A stretch of 64,000 bases of DNA, from contig NZ_JAIOUQ010000003.1 in NCBI RefSeq assembly GCF_019931065.1, positions 291,569 to 355,568 on the forward strand, in the 5' to 3' direction. Position 1 is the first letter of the stretch. Every line of letters begins with the position of its first letter. The notes beneath the pieces are model-generated. The model searched no databases. It saw only the letters and a list, made by a program, of their open reading frames with translations, and had not been told where the DNA came from. Below are positions 28,992 through 40,812 of the stretch, one piece after another. Source of the DNA: Methanobacterium spitsbergense. Lineage in GTDB: Archaea > Methanobacteriota > Methanobacteria > Methanobacteriales > Methanobacteriaceae. The translations under genes and the position numbers were made by a program.

Positions 28992-29981
28992 CTATTCTCT
29001 CACGAACTTGGTCTTTACTTCTGCAGCCATTTCCATAGTAGTAGCATCACCACCAAGGTCGGCGGTAACAACTTTATTTTCTCTTAGAACAGTTATTAGT
29101 GCTTTTTCAAGTTTTCTTGCTTCTTCATTCTCATCAAGATAGTCCAGCATCATCACAGCCGATAATATCATAGCAGAAGGATTTGCAATACCTTTTCCTG
29201 CAAGTCTTGGAGCTGAACCATGAACCGGTTCAAATAATCCTTGATTTTCACCTATATTTGCTGATGGTATGAGTCCTAATCCACCAACAAGTCCAGCTCC
29301 CTCATCCGATAATATATCTCCAAATAGGTTGGTTGTAACTATAATATCAAACATATTAGGGTGGGTTATTAAAAACATTGCAGTTGCATCAACATATCTA
29401 TCATCGGTTTCTATTTCTGTGAACTCTTCTGCAACTTTATAAAAGTTATTCTTAAAAATTCCATCGGTTTTTTTCAACACGTTTGCTTTATGAACAGCTG
29501 TTACCTTTTTCCTTCCAGTTTTTTCAGCATATTCAAATGCAAATCTACATATTCTCTCTGATGCTTTGTTGGTTATGACCCTAACTGCTGTTGCTCCATC
29601 CTCTGTGTACTCTTCAATTCCAGAGTATAGTCCTTCGGTGTTTTCTCTAACTATAACAAAGTCTACATCATCAAAAATACATTTAGTACCAGGATAGGCC
29701 TTAACTGGTCTGAGATTTACAAATAAGTCTAATTCCCGCCTGAGTTTAACTATTACATCAGCAGCAGATTCCCCCGCTGCACCAAATAAACATGCTTGTG
29801 ATTGTTTGACAATATCTATTGTTTCTTGTGGTAGAGGTATTCCAGTTTTTTCTGCATATTCATCTCCTGCATCAGCAAACTTGAATTCAAATTCAATGTC
29901 AGAAGCATCTAATATATGAAGTGTTGCTTCCATAACCTCTTTTCCTATCCCATCTCCAGGTATAACCGCTATTTTGTACAT
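28992..29981 (-). CDS. leuB: 3-isopropylmalate dehydrogenase (or homoisocitrate dehydrogenase)
   Basis: The 329-aa member of the beta-decarboxylating dehydrogenase family has VIPGDGIGKEV, LRRELDLFVNLRPVKAYPG, RENTEGLYSGIEE, the catalytic Lys in HKANVLKKTDG, NLFGDILSDEGAGLVGGLGL and EPVHGSAPRLAGKG. NAD+ preference is likely from DEN in the C-terminal loop. Methanogens have two close paralogues, LeuB and AksF (2-oxosuberate for coenzyme B). Clustering with a LeuD that carries the isopropylmalate-type loop favours LeuB. Downstream is the desulfurase gene. Confidence 0.85.
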   Translation of the reverse strand: MYKIAVIPGDGIGKEVMEATLHILDASDIEFEFKFADAGDEYAEKTGIPLPQETIDIVKQSQACLFGAAGESAADVIVKLRRELDLFVNLRPVKAYPGTKCIFDDVDFVIVRENTEGLYSGIEEYTEDGATAVRVITNKASERICRFAFEYAEKTGRKKVTAVHKANVLKKTDGIFKNNFYKVAEEFTEIETDDRYVDATAMFLITHPNMFDIIVTTNLFGDILSDEGAGLVGGLGLIPSANIGENQGLFEPVHGSAPRLAGKGIANPSAMILSAVMMLDYLDENEEARKLEKALITVLRENKVVTADLGGDATTMEMAAEVKTKFVRE

Positions 29982-30063
29982 TAAAACACCATTTTTAGCT
30001 TTGTTCCTTAAAAATTAATTATTGTATTTTTTATATAATCTTAATTTCTACAATTTAATCTTA

Positions 30064-30564
30064 TTATTCTTCCTTTATCTCTGCAAGGTGATTTTTGAGG
30101 TAGTTTATTAACCCACCCTCTTTCATGATCCCTAGCATGAAATCAGGTAATGGTTTGATCTCAAACTCTTCAGAGGTATCTAAATCCTTTAAAATTCCTT
30201 TGTCTATATCAATTTCTATAGTATCTCCCTCTGATATTTGTCCTTCTATATCTTTGGCTTCTATTAGAGGAAGACCTATATTTATAGAGTTTCTGTAGAA
30301 TATTCTTGCAAATGATTCTGCAACAACAGCAGATATTCCTGCCCCTTTAATTGCTATTGGTGCATGTTCCCTTGAGGATCCGCAGCCGAAATTTTTGCCT
30401 GCAACCATTATATCTCCTTTTTTAACTTTTTTTGAGAATTCGGGATCACATCCTTCCATAACACATGCTGCTAGTTCTTTTTCGTCTCTTAATACTAGAT
30501 ATCTTCCAGGTATTATAATATCAGTATCAACATCGTCTCCAAATTTCCAGACTTTTCCTTTCAT
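30064..30564 (-). CDS. leuD: 3-isopropylmalate dehydratase small subunit
   Basis: The 166-aa swivelling-domain subunit begins [20 protein letters not shown] and has [14 protein letters not shown]. The specificity loop reads YLVL (22-25). Isopropylmalate isomerases have YLV-type loops, whereas methanogen homoaconitase small subunits have YLRT with an Arg for the longer acid, so this is LeuD, not AksE. ATG 30564 is 6 nt from GGAAGGTG. The upstream in-frame GTG (30573) overlaps the SD. It lies 66 nt below leuC. Confidence 0.9.
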   Translation of the reverse strand: MKGKVWKFGDDVDTDIIIPGRYLVLRDEKELAACVMEGCDPEFSKKVKKGDIMVAGKNFGCGSSREHAPIAIKGAGISAVVAESFARIFYRNSINIGLPLIEAKDIEGQISEGDTIEIDIDKGILKDLDTSEEFEIKPLPDFMLGIMKEGGLINYLKNHLAEIKEE

Positions 30565-30630
30565 TTCAAACACCTTCCATACATTTTATGGTCTTTTTCC
30601 ATTTCTAAAGATTTTATTAGACTAATTTCA

Positions 30631-31887
30631 TTAAATTACCCTCGGATCGGTAATTTTCCCTTTGATTGCCGAAGCTGCTGCCACTGCTGCAGAGCTAAGA
30701 TATACTTCTGCGTCAGGACTTCCCTGTCTTCCCTTAAAGTTTCTATTTGAGGTTGAAAGGCTAACTTCACCTGGCCCCACAAGTCCGATGTGCCCACCTA
30801 AACAGGGGCCACAACAAGGATTGCATACCAATGCCCCAGAATCTACAAAAGTTCTTAAAAGACCTTCATCCATTGCTTTGGTATATACTTCTCTTGACGC
30901 AGGTATTACGAGCATTCTAATATTTTTTGATACTTCTTTTCCTTTTATTATCTTTGCAGCAGTTCTCAGATCGCTTAACCGCCCATTTGTGCAAGATCCT
31001 AGGAATACCTGATCTATAGGTGTACCTTCCACTTCAGAAACAGGTTTTACATTGTCCACATTATGCGGACATGCTATCTGTGGTTCAAGTTCATTGACAT
31101 TGATATGTATGGTTTCAAGTGAAGGTGCATGATTATCTGTTTTTATGATTTCGTAGGATTTGGTTGATCTCCCCTTTAGGTAATTGATTGTCTTTTGATC
31201 GGGTTCAACAAGACCAGTTTTACCCCCCATTTCAATTGCCATATTGCAAAGAACCATTCTATCAGAAATACTCATATTTCGTGTTGTTTCCCCTCCGAAT
31301 TCACATGCTTTATAAGTAGCACCATCTGCACCTATGTTACCTATTATATTGAGAACAACATCCTTTGCGAACACATTGTCCTGTAATTTTCCAGTAATAT
31401 CAAATTTTATTGTTTCAGGTACTTTAAACCAAAGTTTTCCGGTTGCAAATACCATTGCCATATCTGTAGATCCTATTCCTGTAGCAAATGCACCTAATGC
31501 ACCATGTGTACAAGTATGGGAATCTGTACCAACAACAACTTCACCAGGTACTACATGTCCCTTTTCAGGAAGAACTTGGTGACATACGCCTTCTCTTACA
31601 TCGTAAAAATTCTTGATTCCTTGTTCTTCTACAAATTTCCTCATTATCATGTGATTATTTGCTGCGTCAATAGAATCAGCTGGAACTTGATGATCAAAGA
31701 CAATCACTATTTTGTCAGGATCCCATACTTTATCTACCCCTATTTTCTCAAAAGATTCCACAGATAGTGGCCCTGTTAAATCGTGAGTCATAGCAACATC
31801 TATATTTGCCATTATTATTTCCCCTGCTTGTGATTCTTTATTTCCAGATGCTTTTGCTAGTATTTTTTCTGCCATGGTCATTGCCAT
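30631..31887 (-). CDS. leuC: 3-isopropylmalate dehydratase large subunit
   Basis: The 418-aa aconitase-family large subunit has [4Fe-4S] ligands C299 (FLGSCTNGR), C359 and C362 (CCGPC). [25 protein letters not shown] and the C-terminal [21 protein letters not shown] are characteristic. With leuD it isomerises 2- to 3-isopropylmalate for leucine. GGAGG is 7 nt from ATG 31887. A 12-bp AT palindrome (CATTTTAAAATG, 31916-31927) lies in the 70-nt gap above it; this may simply be the TATA region. It heads leuC-leuD-leuB-desulfurase. Confidence 0.93.
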   Translation of the reverse strand: MAMTMAEKILAKASGNKESQAGEIIMANIDVAMTHDLTGPLSVESFEKIGVDKVWDPDKIVIVFDHQVPADSIDAANNHMIMRKFVEEQGIKNFYDVREGVCHQVLPEKGHVVPGEVVVGTDSHTCTHGALGAFATGIGSTDMAMVFATGKLWFKVPETIKFDITGKLQDNVFAKDVVLNIIGNIGADGATYKACEFGGETTRNMSISDRMVLCNMAIEMGGKTGLVEPDQKTINYLKGRSTKSYEIIKTDNHAPSLETIHINVNELEPQIACPHNVDNVKPVSEVEGTPIDQVFLGSCTNGRLSDLRTAAKIIKGKEVSKNIRMLVIPASREVYTKAMDEGLLRTFVDSGALVCNPCCGPCLGGHIGLVGPGEVSLSTSNRNFKGRQGSPDAEVYLSSAAVAAASAIKGKITDPRVI

Positions 31888-31957
31888 TTAAATTCCTCCA
31901 ATTTAGATTTCTATTCATTTTAAAATGTTCAAAATTCCACAGAGCTTACGATATCCG

Positions 31958-32380
31958 TTAAATGATAACTGTAATTTTATCCACTATTTTAATGAAGTTT
32001 TCAACTTCTTCCGGGTTTAAAATCTTTAACATCTTCTTGATTGTATTTTTATGAACCTGTTTATGCATTTTCATTATCTCTTTACCTTTAGAAGTGAGTT
32101 TTAAAAAATAAAAACGTTTATCAGTTGTAGATTGAATTTTATTTACTATATCAAGATCAATAAGCTGATTAATCGCGATTGAAACTGTTGATTTTTTAAG
32201 ATCAAGAGTTTTTGAAATCTCTGAAACACTTATACCTTCTTTTTTATCGATCAATTCAATATAGTATAATTGTCTCAGAGTATATTCCTTCAAATCACCT
32301 GTCAGAAGCTCTGTTTGAAATTTTTGCATTAATTCGCTTAATTTATCCATTGATTCCACTAATTCGAGCTCTTGATTCAC
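31958..32380 (-). CDS. MarR family transcriptional regulator
   Basis: The 140-aa winged-HTH protein has DNA-binding helices around 50-75 (ISVSEISKTLDLKKSTVSIAINQL) and the wing DKRFYFLKLTSKGKEI, flanked by dimerisation helices. It starts at GTG 32380, 6 nt after GAGGTGA. A perfect 6-bp inverted repeat sits between its TATA box and start, so it likely represses itself. It could also affect leuC downstream or the divergent rpa gene. The effector is unknown. Confidence 0.93.
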   Translation of the reverse strand: MNQELELVESMDKLSELMQKFQTELLTGDLKEYTLRQLYYIELIDKKEGISVSEISKTLDLKKSTVSIAINQLIDLDIVNKIQSTTDKRFYFLKLTSKGKEIMKMHKQVHKNTIKKMLKILNPEEVENFIKIVDKITVII

Positions 32381-32402
32381 TTGTTTTCACCTCTTGGATA
32401 TA

Positions 32403-32433
32403 TAGTTTTATCAAACTAACTATTATAAAAGGT
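32403..32433 (-). promoter_or_regulatory. marR promoter with inverted-repeat operator
   Basis: On the minus strand, TTTTATAATA (about 32421-32430) is a good TATA box. Immediately downstream is TAGTTT-GATA-AAACTA (32403-32418), two perfect 6-bp arms. The dyad covers the expected transcription start, so regulator binding would block initiation. Confidence 0.5.
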
Positions 32434-32663
32434 TTGTTATTTTTGTCAAAATCAAAAAATTTTCTGAATTAATATTGAGTTTATTAAACAATCTCGTTAA
32501 AGTAAAAACAATATAATTATAAAAATTAAATTTTTTTAGAAATTAAATAAGAGTAATGATGATACATTTTAATGGTTCTTAAAATATAATTGTAATAAAA
32601 TATTGATATTAAATAATAAATTAATTTCAGCAATTCATCAAACTGATATAAATTAAATATACT

Positions 32664-35069
32664 ATGGATGAGAAATATTGGAGTGAGGGAACCCAAATGA
32701 GCGGCGAGGAAATAAAGAGCGAATATGAAAAGATTAAGGATAAAATATCATACGATGACTTCTTAAAGAGAATGGAAGAACGGAAACATGATTACGAGGA
32801 TGTTAGTTTCATGAGCGAGCTTGATATAGCCCGCACAATTGTTGGCGAATATATTAACGAAGCTAATAAACCTTTATCAGAGGCAAATGAAGCACATAAG
32901 ATATCAGAACTCGAAACTGGTCGTGACAACATCAGTATAACAGGTAGAGTAATGCACATATCTCATGTGAAAAAATTTACCAGTAAAAAAGGAAGGGAAG
33001 GGAAACTTGCCAATATGATATTATCCGATGATACAGGCGAAATACGAGTAGTACTATGGACTGAAAATATTAAATTCCTTAAAAAAATATCAGAAGGAGA
33101 CGTTATTAAAATCAACAATGCTGAAGTGAAGCAAGGATTCAGAGAAGATGAACTTCACATGAAGTTAGATTCAACCATACAGAAACTGGATGAAAAAGAT
33201 TTTGAAACATTTCCTAAATACGATGATAAAATCACCAATATAGAAGATATAAAGGGAGATATGCAGGTTAATGTAGTGGCCAGAATTTTGCGTATTCCAA
33301 AGATAAGAACTTTCAATAAAAATGGGAAAGAAGGAAAAGTTTTATCACTCGAAATTCAGGATAAAACCGGTAAAATACAATTTACGCTTTGGAACAGAGA
33401 CACCGATATTGTAGAAGATCTTGAACTAAAAGAAGGTGATTCAATAAAAATATTGGGCGCCCTTGGAAGAACACGTGACAATGAAGTATCTTTATCCAAT
33501 TCATGGGTAGGTAGAATCTTGAAGGGCGAATTTGACCTTCCAGAATACACCGAAACAATACAAAAAATTGGTGATGCACATGAAATGCGTGATGTAACAG
33601 TTGTTGGTGTCATCTGCAAAATATATGATGCTATTACATTCATGAGAGACGATGGAAGTACAGGACAGGTAAGATCCCTCGAAATGGAAGATGATACTGG
33701 ATCCATTAGGATAACCCTATGGAATGATGATGCAAATATGGACCTGAAAAAAGGGGACATTATTAAAATTATCGGAGGAAATATTGAATTCGACGAATAT
33801 TCCGGGACAGACTATAGAATAAACACCAATTGGAATACTAAAATAATTATTAACCCTGAAATCGATGCTAAACTTAAGAAACAACTTCAAGAATGCGGCA
33901 AATATCTTAAACCATTAAAAATATCCCAAATACATGAAATGGATGAGGAAGGTGAAGAAATCGATGTTGTTGGGAGAATAGTAAATGTGTACGATCCATC
34001 CGAGTTTAATAGAGATGATGGAACAACCGGGAAAGTCAGAACTATTGAAATTGGAGACGGTACAGGACTAATAAGAGCTTCTTTTTGGGATGATAAAGCA
34101 GAACTGTCATTCGCAGAAGGGGATCCAATAAAAATAGAAAATGCCCGGACACGTTTAGGAAATTACAACATGGATCTGTCTATTGGCAGAACAGCTAGGA
34201 TTGTTAAACCTAACCCAGAAGAAATAAACGATTTACCTGCCATAAACGAAATCGAAGATTCTATTTATTCCACCAAAACCATTAGCGAATTGAATGATGG
34301 TGACCGTAATGTAAGGCTAATTGGAAGAGTTATTAATATCTATGATCCAAACGAATTCCAGCGTGCCGATGGAAGCAAAGGAACTGTTAGAACAATAGAA
34401 ATAGCCGATGGCACTGGAGTAATTAGGGCTTCATTCTGGGATGAAAAATCAGAAACTCCATTAAATGTCGGAGATACAATAAAAATAGAAAATCCTCGTG
34501 TAAACCTACGTGACGATAAAATAGAACTCAGTGTGGGCAGAAATACAAATGTGACAAAAGCAACAGATGAAGAAACTGAAAAACTCCCTTCTTTTGATGA
34601 TATCAAAGAAATGATTTATAAAACCAAGAAGATCGATGATATTGGAGAGGAAGATCGTAATATAAAGGTAACAGGACAAATTGTAGAAGCCTATGGAAAT
34701 AGAATACTCTATGAAATGTGTCCTAACTGTAATAAACGAGTGAGTTTGGTAGATAATATTTACATCTGCGATATATGCGGAGAAGAGATAGATGAACCCA
34801 ATTATCTTATGATAATTCCATGCGTTATTGAAGATGATACAGGGACAATGCGTGTTACATTCTTCAGAACAGCTGCAGAAGAACTAATTGGTATGAAAAT
34901 GCAAGAAATTATTGGGGTAATCCAAAAAACTGGAGATGAAGGATCACTCGAAGATAAAGTATCAGATCTTGTTGGTCATGAAATCACAATTATTGCTGAT
35001 GCTAGCTTTGATGAATACAACGAAGAAATACGACTCAATGCTAAAAAACTTGTTGAAATGAAGTTGTAA
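32664..35069 (+). CDS. rpa: Replication protein A, multi-OB ssDNA-binding protein
   Basis: The 801-aa single-chain archaeal RPA has an N-terminal helical region ([18 protein letters not shown]) followed by five OB folds (about 85-180, 190-290, 300-400, 420-510, 545-635). A final zinc-finger OB (about 655-800) has CPNCNK ... CDICGE. OB folds 4 and 5 are very alike (YDP-EF-R-DG--G-VRTIEI-DGTG-IRASFWD-K), a recent tandem duplication. The reading frame is intact; the Methanothermobacter orthologue was first described as two ORFs. The protein protects ssDNA in replication and repair and lies upstream of radA. No strong SD is seen before ATG 32664, and ATG 32697 is an alternative start. Confidence 0.95.
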   Translation: MDEKYWSEGTQMSGEEIKSEYEKIKDKISYDDFLKRMEERKHDYEDVSFMSELDIARTIVGEYINEANKPLSEANEAHKISELETGRDNISITGRVMHISHVKKFTSKKGREGKLANMILSDDTGEIRVVLWTENIKFLKKISEGDVIKINNAEVKQGFREDELHMKLDSTIQKLDEKDFETFPKYDDKITNIEDIKGDMQVNVVARILRIPKIRTFNKNGKEGKVLSLEIQDKTGKIQFTLWNRDTDIVEDLELKEGDSIKILGALGRTRDNEVSLSNSWVGRILKGEFDLPEYTETIQKIGDAHEMRDVTVVGVICKIYDAITFMRDDGSTGQVRSLEMEDDTGSIRITLWNDDANMDLKKGDIIKIIGGNIEFDEYSGTDYRINTNWNTKIIINPEIDAKLKKQLQECGKYLKPLKISQIHEMDEEGEEIDVVGRIVNVYDPSEFNRDDGTTGKVRTIEIGDGTGLIRASFWDDKAELSFAEGDPIKIENARTRLGNYNMDLSIGRTARIVKPNPEEINDLPAINEIEDSIYSTKTISELNDGDRNVRLIGRVINIYDPNEFQRADGSKGTVRTIEIADGTGVIRASFWDEKSETPLNVGDTIKIENPRVNLRDDKIELSVGRNTNVTKATDEETEKLPSFDDIKEMIYKTKKIDDIGEEDRNIKVTGQIVEAYGNRILYEMCPNCNKRVSLVDNIYICDICGEEIDEPNYLMIIPCVIEDDTGTMRVTFFRTAAEELIGMKMQEIIGVIQKTGDEGSLEDKVSDLVGHEITIIADASFDEYNEEIRLNAKKLVEMKL

Positions 35070-35318
35070 TAAACAATTAACTTAACCATATGGAAGTTAA
35101 GAATATTTGAATTTCCATATTTAATTGATCAATCTTTAAATAGTGCATCTGTAAATGTTGTATTGATCCTAGGAATAATTTGAATATTTAACAAAACTTT
35201 CAATTGTAGGTTTATGACTAGGAAATTTACTCATTAAATATTATAAAAAAAATCAAAATTATTTAACAAATAAATGGACTTGCTGAACTGAATTATTTAA
35301 ACAATAAAGGGGATTAAA

Positions 35319-36254
35319 ATGGTAGAACTCGAAGACTTGCCAAATGTGGGTGAAAAAACCGCCCAGAAATTGAGAGATGCTGGTTTCGCCGATATGATGA
35401 GATTGGCTACCGCAACTGCAAAGGAATTAAGTGTTAAAGCCGAAATAGGAGAAGGAGTTGCTGAAAAAGTTATAGAAGCCGCAAGAAAATCTGAACAAAT
35501 TGATTTTGAAACGGCTATGGATGTAATGGAAAGACGAAAGGACGTTGGAAGGATAACAACTGGTAGTACTGGTCTTGATGAACTTATTGGCGGAGGAATT
35601 GAAACACAATCCATAACAGAAGTATTCGGTGAATTTGGATCGGGAAAAAGTCAGATATCCCACGAACTAGCCGTTACAGTACAATTACCTCCAGAAAGAG
35701 GAGGTTTATCAGGAGATTGTGTATTCATAGATACTGAAAACACATTTAGACCTGAAAGAATAAAACAGATAGCAGATGGCCTTGAACTTGATGTGGAAGA
35801 AGTTTTAACTAAAATACACATTGCAAGAGCATTCAATTCAAGTCATCAAATATTGATGGCTGACAAGGTCAACGAATTGATACAGAGCGGCTCAAATGTT
35901 AGACTTGTAATAGTGGACTCCTTAACTGCACATTTCCGTGCAGAATACATTGGAAGGGAATCCCTTGCAACCAGGCAACAGAAATTGAACCAACATTTGC
36001 ATACTCTTCAAAACATTGCAAATACCTATAATGTAGGTGTTTTCGTTACAAACCAAGTTCAATCAAAACCAGACGCTTTCTTTGGAAGTCCAACCAAAGC
36101 AATAGGAGGCCATGTGCTTGGTCACGCAGCAACATATAGGATCTGGCTCAAAAAGGGACTTGCAGGTAAAAGAATCGCAAGATTAGTGGATAGTCCACAT
36201 TTACCAGAAGGAGAGGCAGTTTTCAAAGTGATAACAGAGGGAATTTCAGACTGA
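35319..36254 (+). CDS. radA: DNA repair and recombination protein RadA
   Basis: This is the archaeal Rad51/RecA recombinase. The 311-aa protein has an N-terminal helix-hairpin-helix domain (1-60, [17 protein letters not shown]), the polymerisation motif near [11 protein letters not shown], Walker A GEFGSGKS (104-111), Walker [16 protein letters not shown] and L2-loop [22 protein letters not shown] precedes ATG 35319. No intein is present. It follows rpa after 249 nt. Confidence 0.98.
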   Translation: MVELEDLPNVGEKTAQKLRDAGFADMMRLATATAKELSVKAEIGEGVAEKVIEAARKSEQIDFETAMDVMERRKDVGRITTGSTGLDELIGGGIETQSITEVFGEFGSGKSQISHELAVTVQLPPERGGLSGDCVFIDTENTFRPERIKQIADGLELDVEEVLTKIHIARAFNSSHQILMADKVNELIQSGSNVRLVIVDSLTAHFRAEYIGRESLATRQQKLNQHLHTLQNIANTYNVGVFVTNQVQSKPDAFFGSPTKAIGGHVLGHAATYRIWLKKGLAGKRIARLVDSPHLPEGEAVFKVITEGISD

Positions 36255-36261
36255 TTCCCCT

Positions 36262-36289
36262 AATATTTTTTTTAAATATTATTTTTTTT
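36262..36289 (+). terminator. Hairpin plus oligo-T after radA
   Basis: AATATTT-TTTTT-AAATATT (7-bp AT stem, 5-nt loop) is followed by a run of eight T at 36282-36289. It lies 8 nt after the radA stop. Confidence 0.55.
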
Positions 36290-36341
36290 GATTTAACGAC
36301 CTGTTAAAATATTTTTTACAAAAAATTATACGTTAGATAAA

Positions 36342-37244
36342 ATGAGTTCAATTGAAACCATAATCGCCATAATTTTACTGATATTAGTGGGTTACATTTC
36401 CAAGAGAATAGGTCTTCTCAAATATGAAGATTCAATTACACTCAACAAAATAGTTGTAAACATTGCCATTCCTTCACTCATATTTCTGGCAATGTACACT
36501 GCAGATCTTTCCAATATAAAAGTTTTATTTCCAATTACTCTGATATGTATAGTAACAGGAAGTCTTTCTGGTTTACTGGTTTATTTATTCTCAGTTGCAA
36601 GAGGATACTCAAAAAAAACGAAATGGACATTGGTCGGCACTTCAACTCTTTTCAATTCAGGTTTTCTTGGATATCCTGTTGTTCTTGGGATTTTTGGTGC
36701 GAGCGGGTTGGTAAGAGCTGTTTTCTATGATATGGGTTCTACAATACTCTTTCTTTGTCTTGGAATTCTATTTATTATTATATTTGAAGGCAAATATACT
36801 TCAATCATTAGAAGAACATTCCTATTCCCTCCAATTTGGGGTATAATACTGGGAATACTTGCAAACTTTATGCATCTGAATATTGGAGTACTACCTCTAA
36901 ATGTACTCCAATATCTCAGCGGAGCCGCAATTCCAATTATAATGATATCTCTTGGACTATCATTAGAAGTTGGGGGATTAAAAAATTATTTAGGTGCTGC
37001 TTCATTTGTTTCATTTATCAGATTGGCAGTATCTCCTGTAATTGCAATTTTAATAATTTATATTTTGGGGTTAACCGGTCTTGAAAGCACGGTAACAATA
37101 ATTGAGGCAGGTATGCCTTCTGCAATGTTAAGTCTTGTGCTTGCAGCAAGTTATGATCTTGATATTAAAGCAGCAGCAGCTTGTATATTCCTAAGCACTG
37201 TTCTAAGTATGATTTCATTACCAATATTGATTTATTTATTGTAA
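36342..37244 (+). CDS. AEC family permease (auxin efflux carrier type)
   Basis: The 300-aa membrane protein has ten predicted helices in two five-helix halves. It carries the family signatures LNKIVVNIAIPSLIFLAMYTADL near helix 2-3 and a C-terminal AGMPSAMLSLVLAASYDLDIKAAAACIFLSTVLSM. Prokaryotic AEC proteins transport dicarboxylates such as malonate or malate, or other organic anions. No metabolic partner gene is adjacent, so the substrate is open. ATG 36342 has no SD, so a leaderless transcript is possible. Confidence 0.88.
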   Translation: MSSIETIIAIILLILVGYISKRIGLLKYEDSITLNKIVVNIAIPSLIFLAMYTADLSNIKVLFPITLICIVTGSLSGLLVYLFSVARGYSKKTKWTLVGTSTLFNSGFLGYPVVLGIFGASGLVRAVFYDMGSTILFLCLGILFIIIFEGKYTSIIRRTFLFPPIWGIILGILANFMHLNIGVLPLNVLQYLSGAAIPIIMISLGLSLEVGGLKNYLGAASFVSFIRLAVSPVIAILIIYILGLTGLESTVTIIEAGMPSAMLSLVLAASYDLDIKAAAACIFLSTVLSMISLPILIYLL

Positions 37245-37406
37245 ATTACCAATATATCGCAGTAAAATTACAATAGTTATATAAGGGAATATTGTTTCTT
37301 AACTACAAAATTCTCAGAAACAAAATATCAAATATCTTTACAAACCTTTGGAATCGATTTAAACTTGCAAATTTTGATTATAAATTTTATTGAAGGGAAA
37401 TTTAAT

Positions 37407-37428
37407 ATTTTAAAATGGATATACTTTA
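37407..37428 (+). repeat. 22-bp direct repeat, copy 1 (hdrA upstream)
   Basis: The element has the core ATGGATATA flanked by ATTTTAA and CTTTA. It matches copy 2 at 20 of 22 positions, same orientation, 145 bp apart. Both are followed by AT-rich sequence containing ATTAGT. Confidence 0.6.
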
Positions 37429-37551
37429 CATATTATTAGTAAATATTTTTACTTTACATTTAACGAATTAAAAATATTAAAAATCTTTAATAAGTACTTA
37501 AAATAGTGAATAAAAGGTTTATTTTTAATTTTTTTGAAAATGGATAAAATC

Positions 37552-37573
37552 ATTTTAATATGGATATATTTTA
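37552..37573 (+). repeat. 22-bp direct repeat, copy 2 (hdrA upstream)
   Basis: It has the same core ATGGATATA with two substitutions relative to copy 1. A shorter third match (AAAATGGATA) lies at about 37537-37546. It could be a binding site for a regulator of hdrA. Confidence 0.6.
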
Positions 37574-37801
37574 ATAATTAGTGTTCTTAACAGCAATAAG
37601 TACAATTAGTTAGTTTATTAAAAAATTTGTAAAAGAAAATAATTATATTTATGATATACAGAAAGAATAATGACTTAAAAATATTCTATTATATATACTT
37701 TGTATAAAAAAATAAATAGAAAACTTTATTTATTAAGTTGATAGACCCTACACATTAAGGATAAGATAATCTATCATAGATTTATGGAATAGGTGATCTA
37801 A

Positions 37802-39776
<1,975 letters not shown>

Positions 39777-39778
<2 letters not shown>

Positions 39779-39808
39779 GGGTTAAACCCCTTTCCTTAAT
39801 TTTTTTTT
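39777..39808 (+). terminator. hdrA terminator
   Basis: AAGGG-TTAAAC-CCCTT (5-bp stem) begins inside the hdrA stop codon and is followed by a run of nine T at 39800-39808. Confidence 0.6.
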
Positions 39809-39968
39809 AATTTTAATTTGATTTAATTTACATTTTAATTTTACAGTGATCCTTTAATTTGAAAAAAAATTTTTAAAAAAATATTTTGTTAAATTTCAAT
39901 TTTCAATACAAATTATCCAAAAAAATTATACACCAACCTCACCATTTAATAATAATAGGGGTGAAAAT

Positions 39969-40652
39969 TTGTATCAAGAATTTGGAGAAAAACTTAAGGA
40001 AATATTAAAACTTGATCTGGACCCAGTTGCTATAAAGTGGTCCGTAAGAGCACCTAAAAATATCCCAAAGGAAGAAGGCAAATCAAGATTTTGTACCAAA
40101 CTGGATAAAGCAGCAAAAGGGGAAATTTTTTATTCAACAGTTGAAGAAGAAGACTGTATGGGTGGTATGAGATATTCTGGCATGAAGGACCGGAATGAAT
40201 TACCAACAAATATGCAGAGTGGAGCATTTTTAGTGCCTGCTGGGGTTTACAAAAGTATACCTGCTGTTCAACGCTCTTGGAAAAACAACATGGCAATTGA
40301 ATCTGGAATATTTAGCGCAGTGATATTCTCACCCCTATCAAAAGCTGATTTTGAACCAGATATTATATTTTTGGTTTGTAACGCAGAACAGGCCATGATG
40401 ATACTCCACGCAAACGCCTATGATTCAGGATCCCATGGTTTAGGTGCGGATTCAGGACCTATATGTAGCTCAATGGCTGCAGTGCCATATTTAACTGGAG
40501 AAGTAACGTATGGCTTTGGTGACATAGGATCCAGAAGAAATATGACTTTGAAACCCGAAGATGTAATGGTAACAATTCCTGCAGGAGATCTTGAAAGGAT
40601 AATTTCTAATCTCATTGAAATGAAGAAAAAAACATTTTTCAGGGAGAGTTAA
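39969..40652 (+). CDS. DUF169 family protein
   Basis: The 227-aa protein has DUF169 landmarks LDLDPVAIKWS near the N-terminus, RFCTKLDKAAKGEIFYSTVEEEDCMGGMRYSGM, LVPAGVYKSIPAVQRSW, DIIFLVCNAEQAMMILHA and SGPICSSMAAVPYLTGEVTYGFGDIGSRR. Conserved Cys (C42, C63) might bind a cofactor; no activity is established. TTG 39969 is 6 nt from GGGGTGA. It lies between hdrA and glyA as its own unit. Confidence 0.87.
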   Translation: MYQEFGEKLKEILKLDLDPVAIKWSVRAPKNIPKEEGKSRFCTKLDKAAKGEIFYSTVEEEDCMGGMRYSGMKDRNELPTNMQSGAFLVPAGVYKSIPAVQRSWKNNMAIESGIFSAVIFSPLSKADFEPDIIFLVCNAEQAMMILHANAYDSGSHGLGADSGPICSSMAAVPYLTGEVTYGFGDIGSRRNMTLKPEDVMVTIPAGDLERIISNLIEMKKKTFFRES

Positions 40653-40812
40653 TAATCTCCAAAATCCCAATATAAATACCAGAATAAGCAGGTTAATTTT
40701 TATAATTTTGTATAGCTATGCTGCTTTTTTTTGAAAGTATTTATAGTGATTCATTTTATACAATAGATCAATACACCCTAAAACTAATAAATGTTTATCT
40801 GGAGGATATTTA

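Larger units (their letters stand above)
37245..37801. other. Long gene-free region upstream of hdrA, with a 22-bp direct repeat
   Basis: The 557 nt are extremely AT-rich. I find no ORF with an SD. Two copies of a 22-bp element are described separately. Possible TATA boxes for hdrA include TATTATATATAC near 37687 and CTTTATTTATT near 37724, which would give leaders of roughly 45-90 nt. Confidence 0.6.

Noticed and set aside
31916..31927. CATTTTAAAATG palindrome before leuC as an operator
   Set aside because: Purely AT 12-mers of this kind are expected by chance here, and it overlaps the likely TATA region.
32664..35069. Frameshift in rpa, since a relative's RPA was described as two ORFs
   Set aside because: The frame is continuous for 801 codons here.
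35086..35106. CTTAAC/GTTAAG inverted repeat after rpa as a terminator
   Set aside because: The loop is large and no T-run follows; support is too weak.
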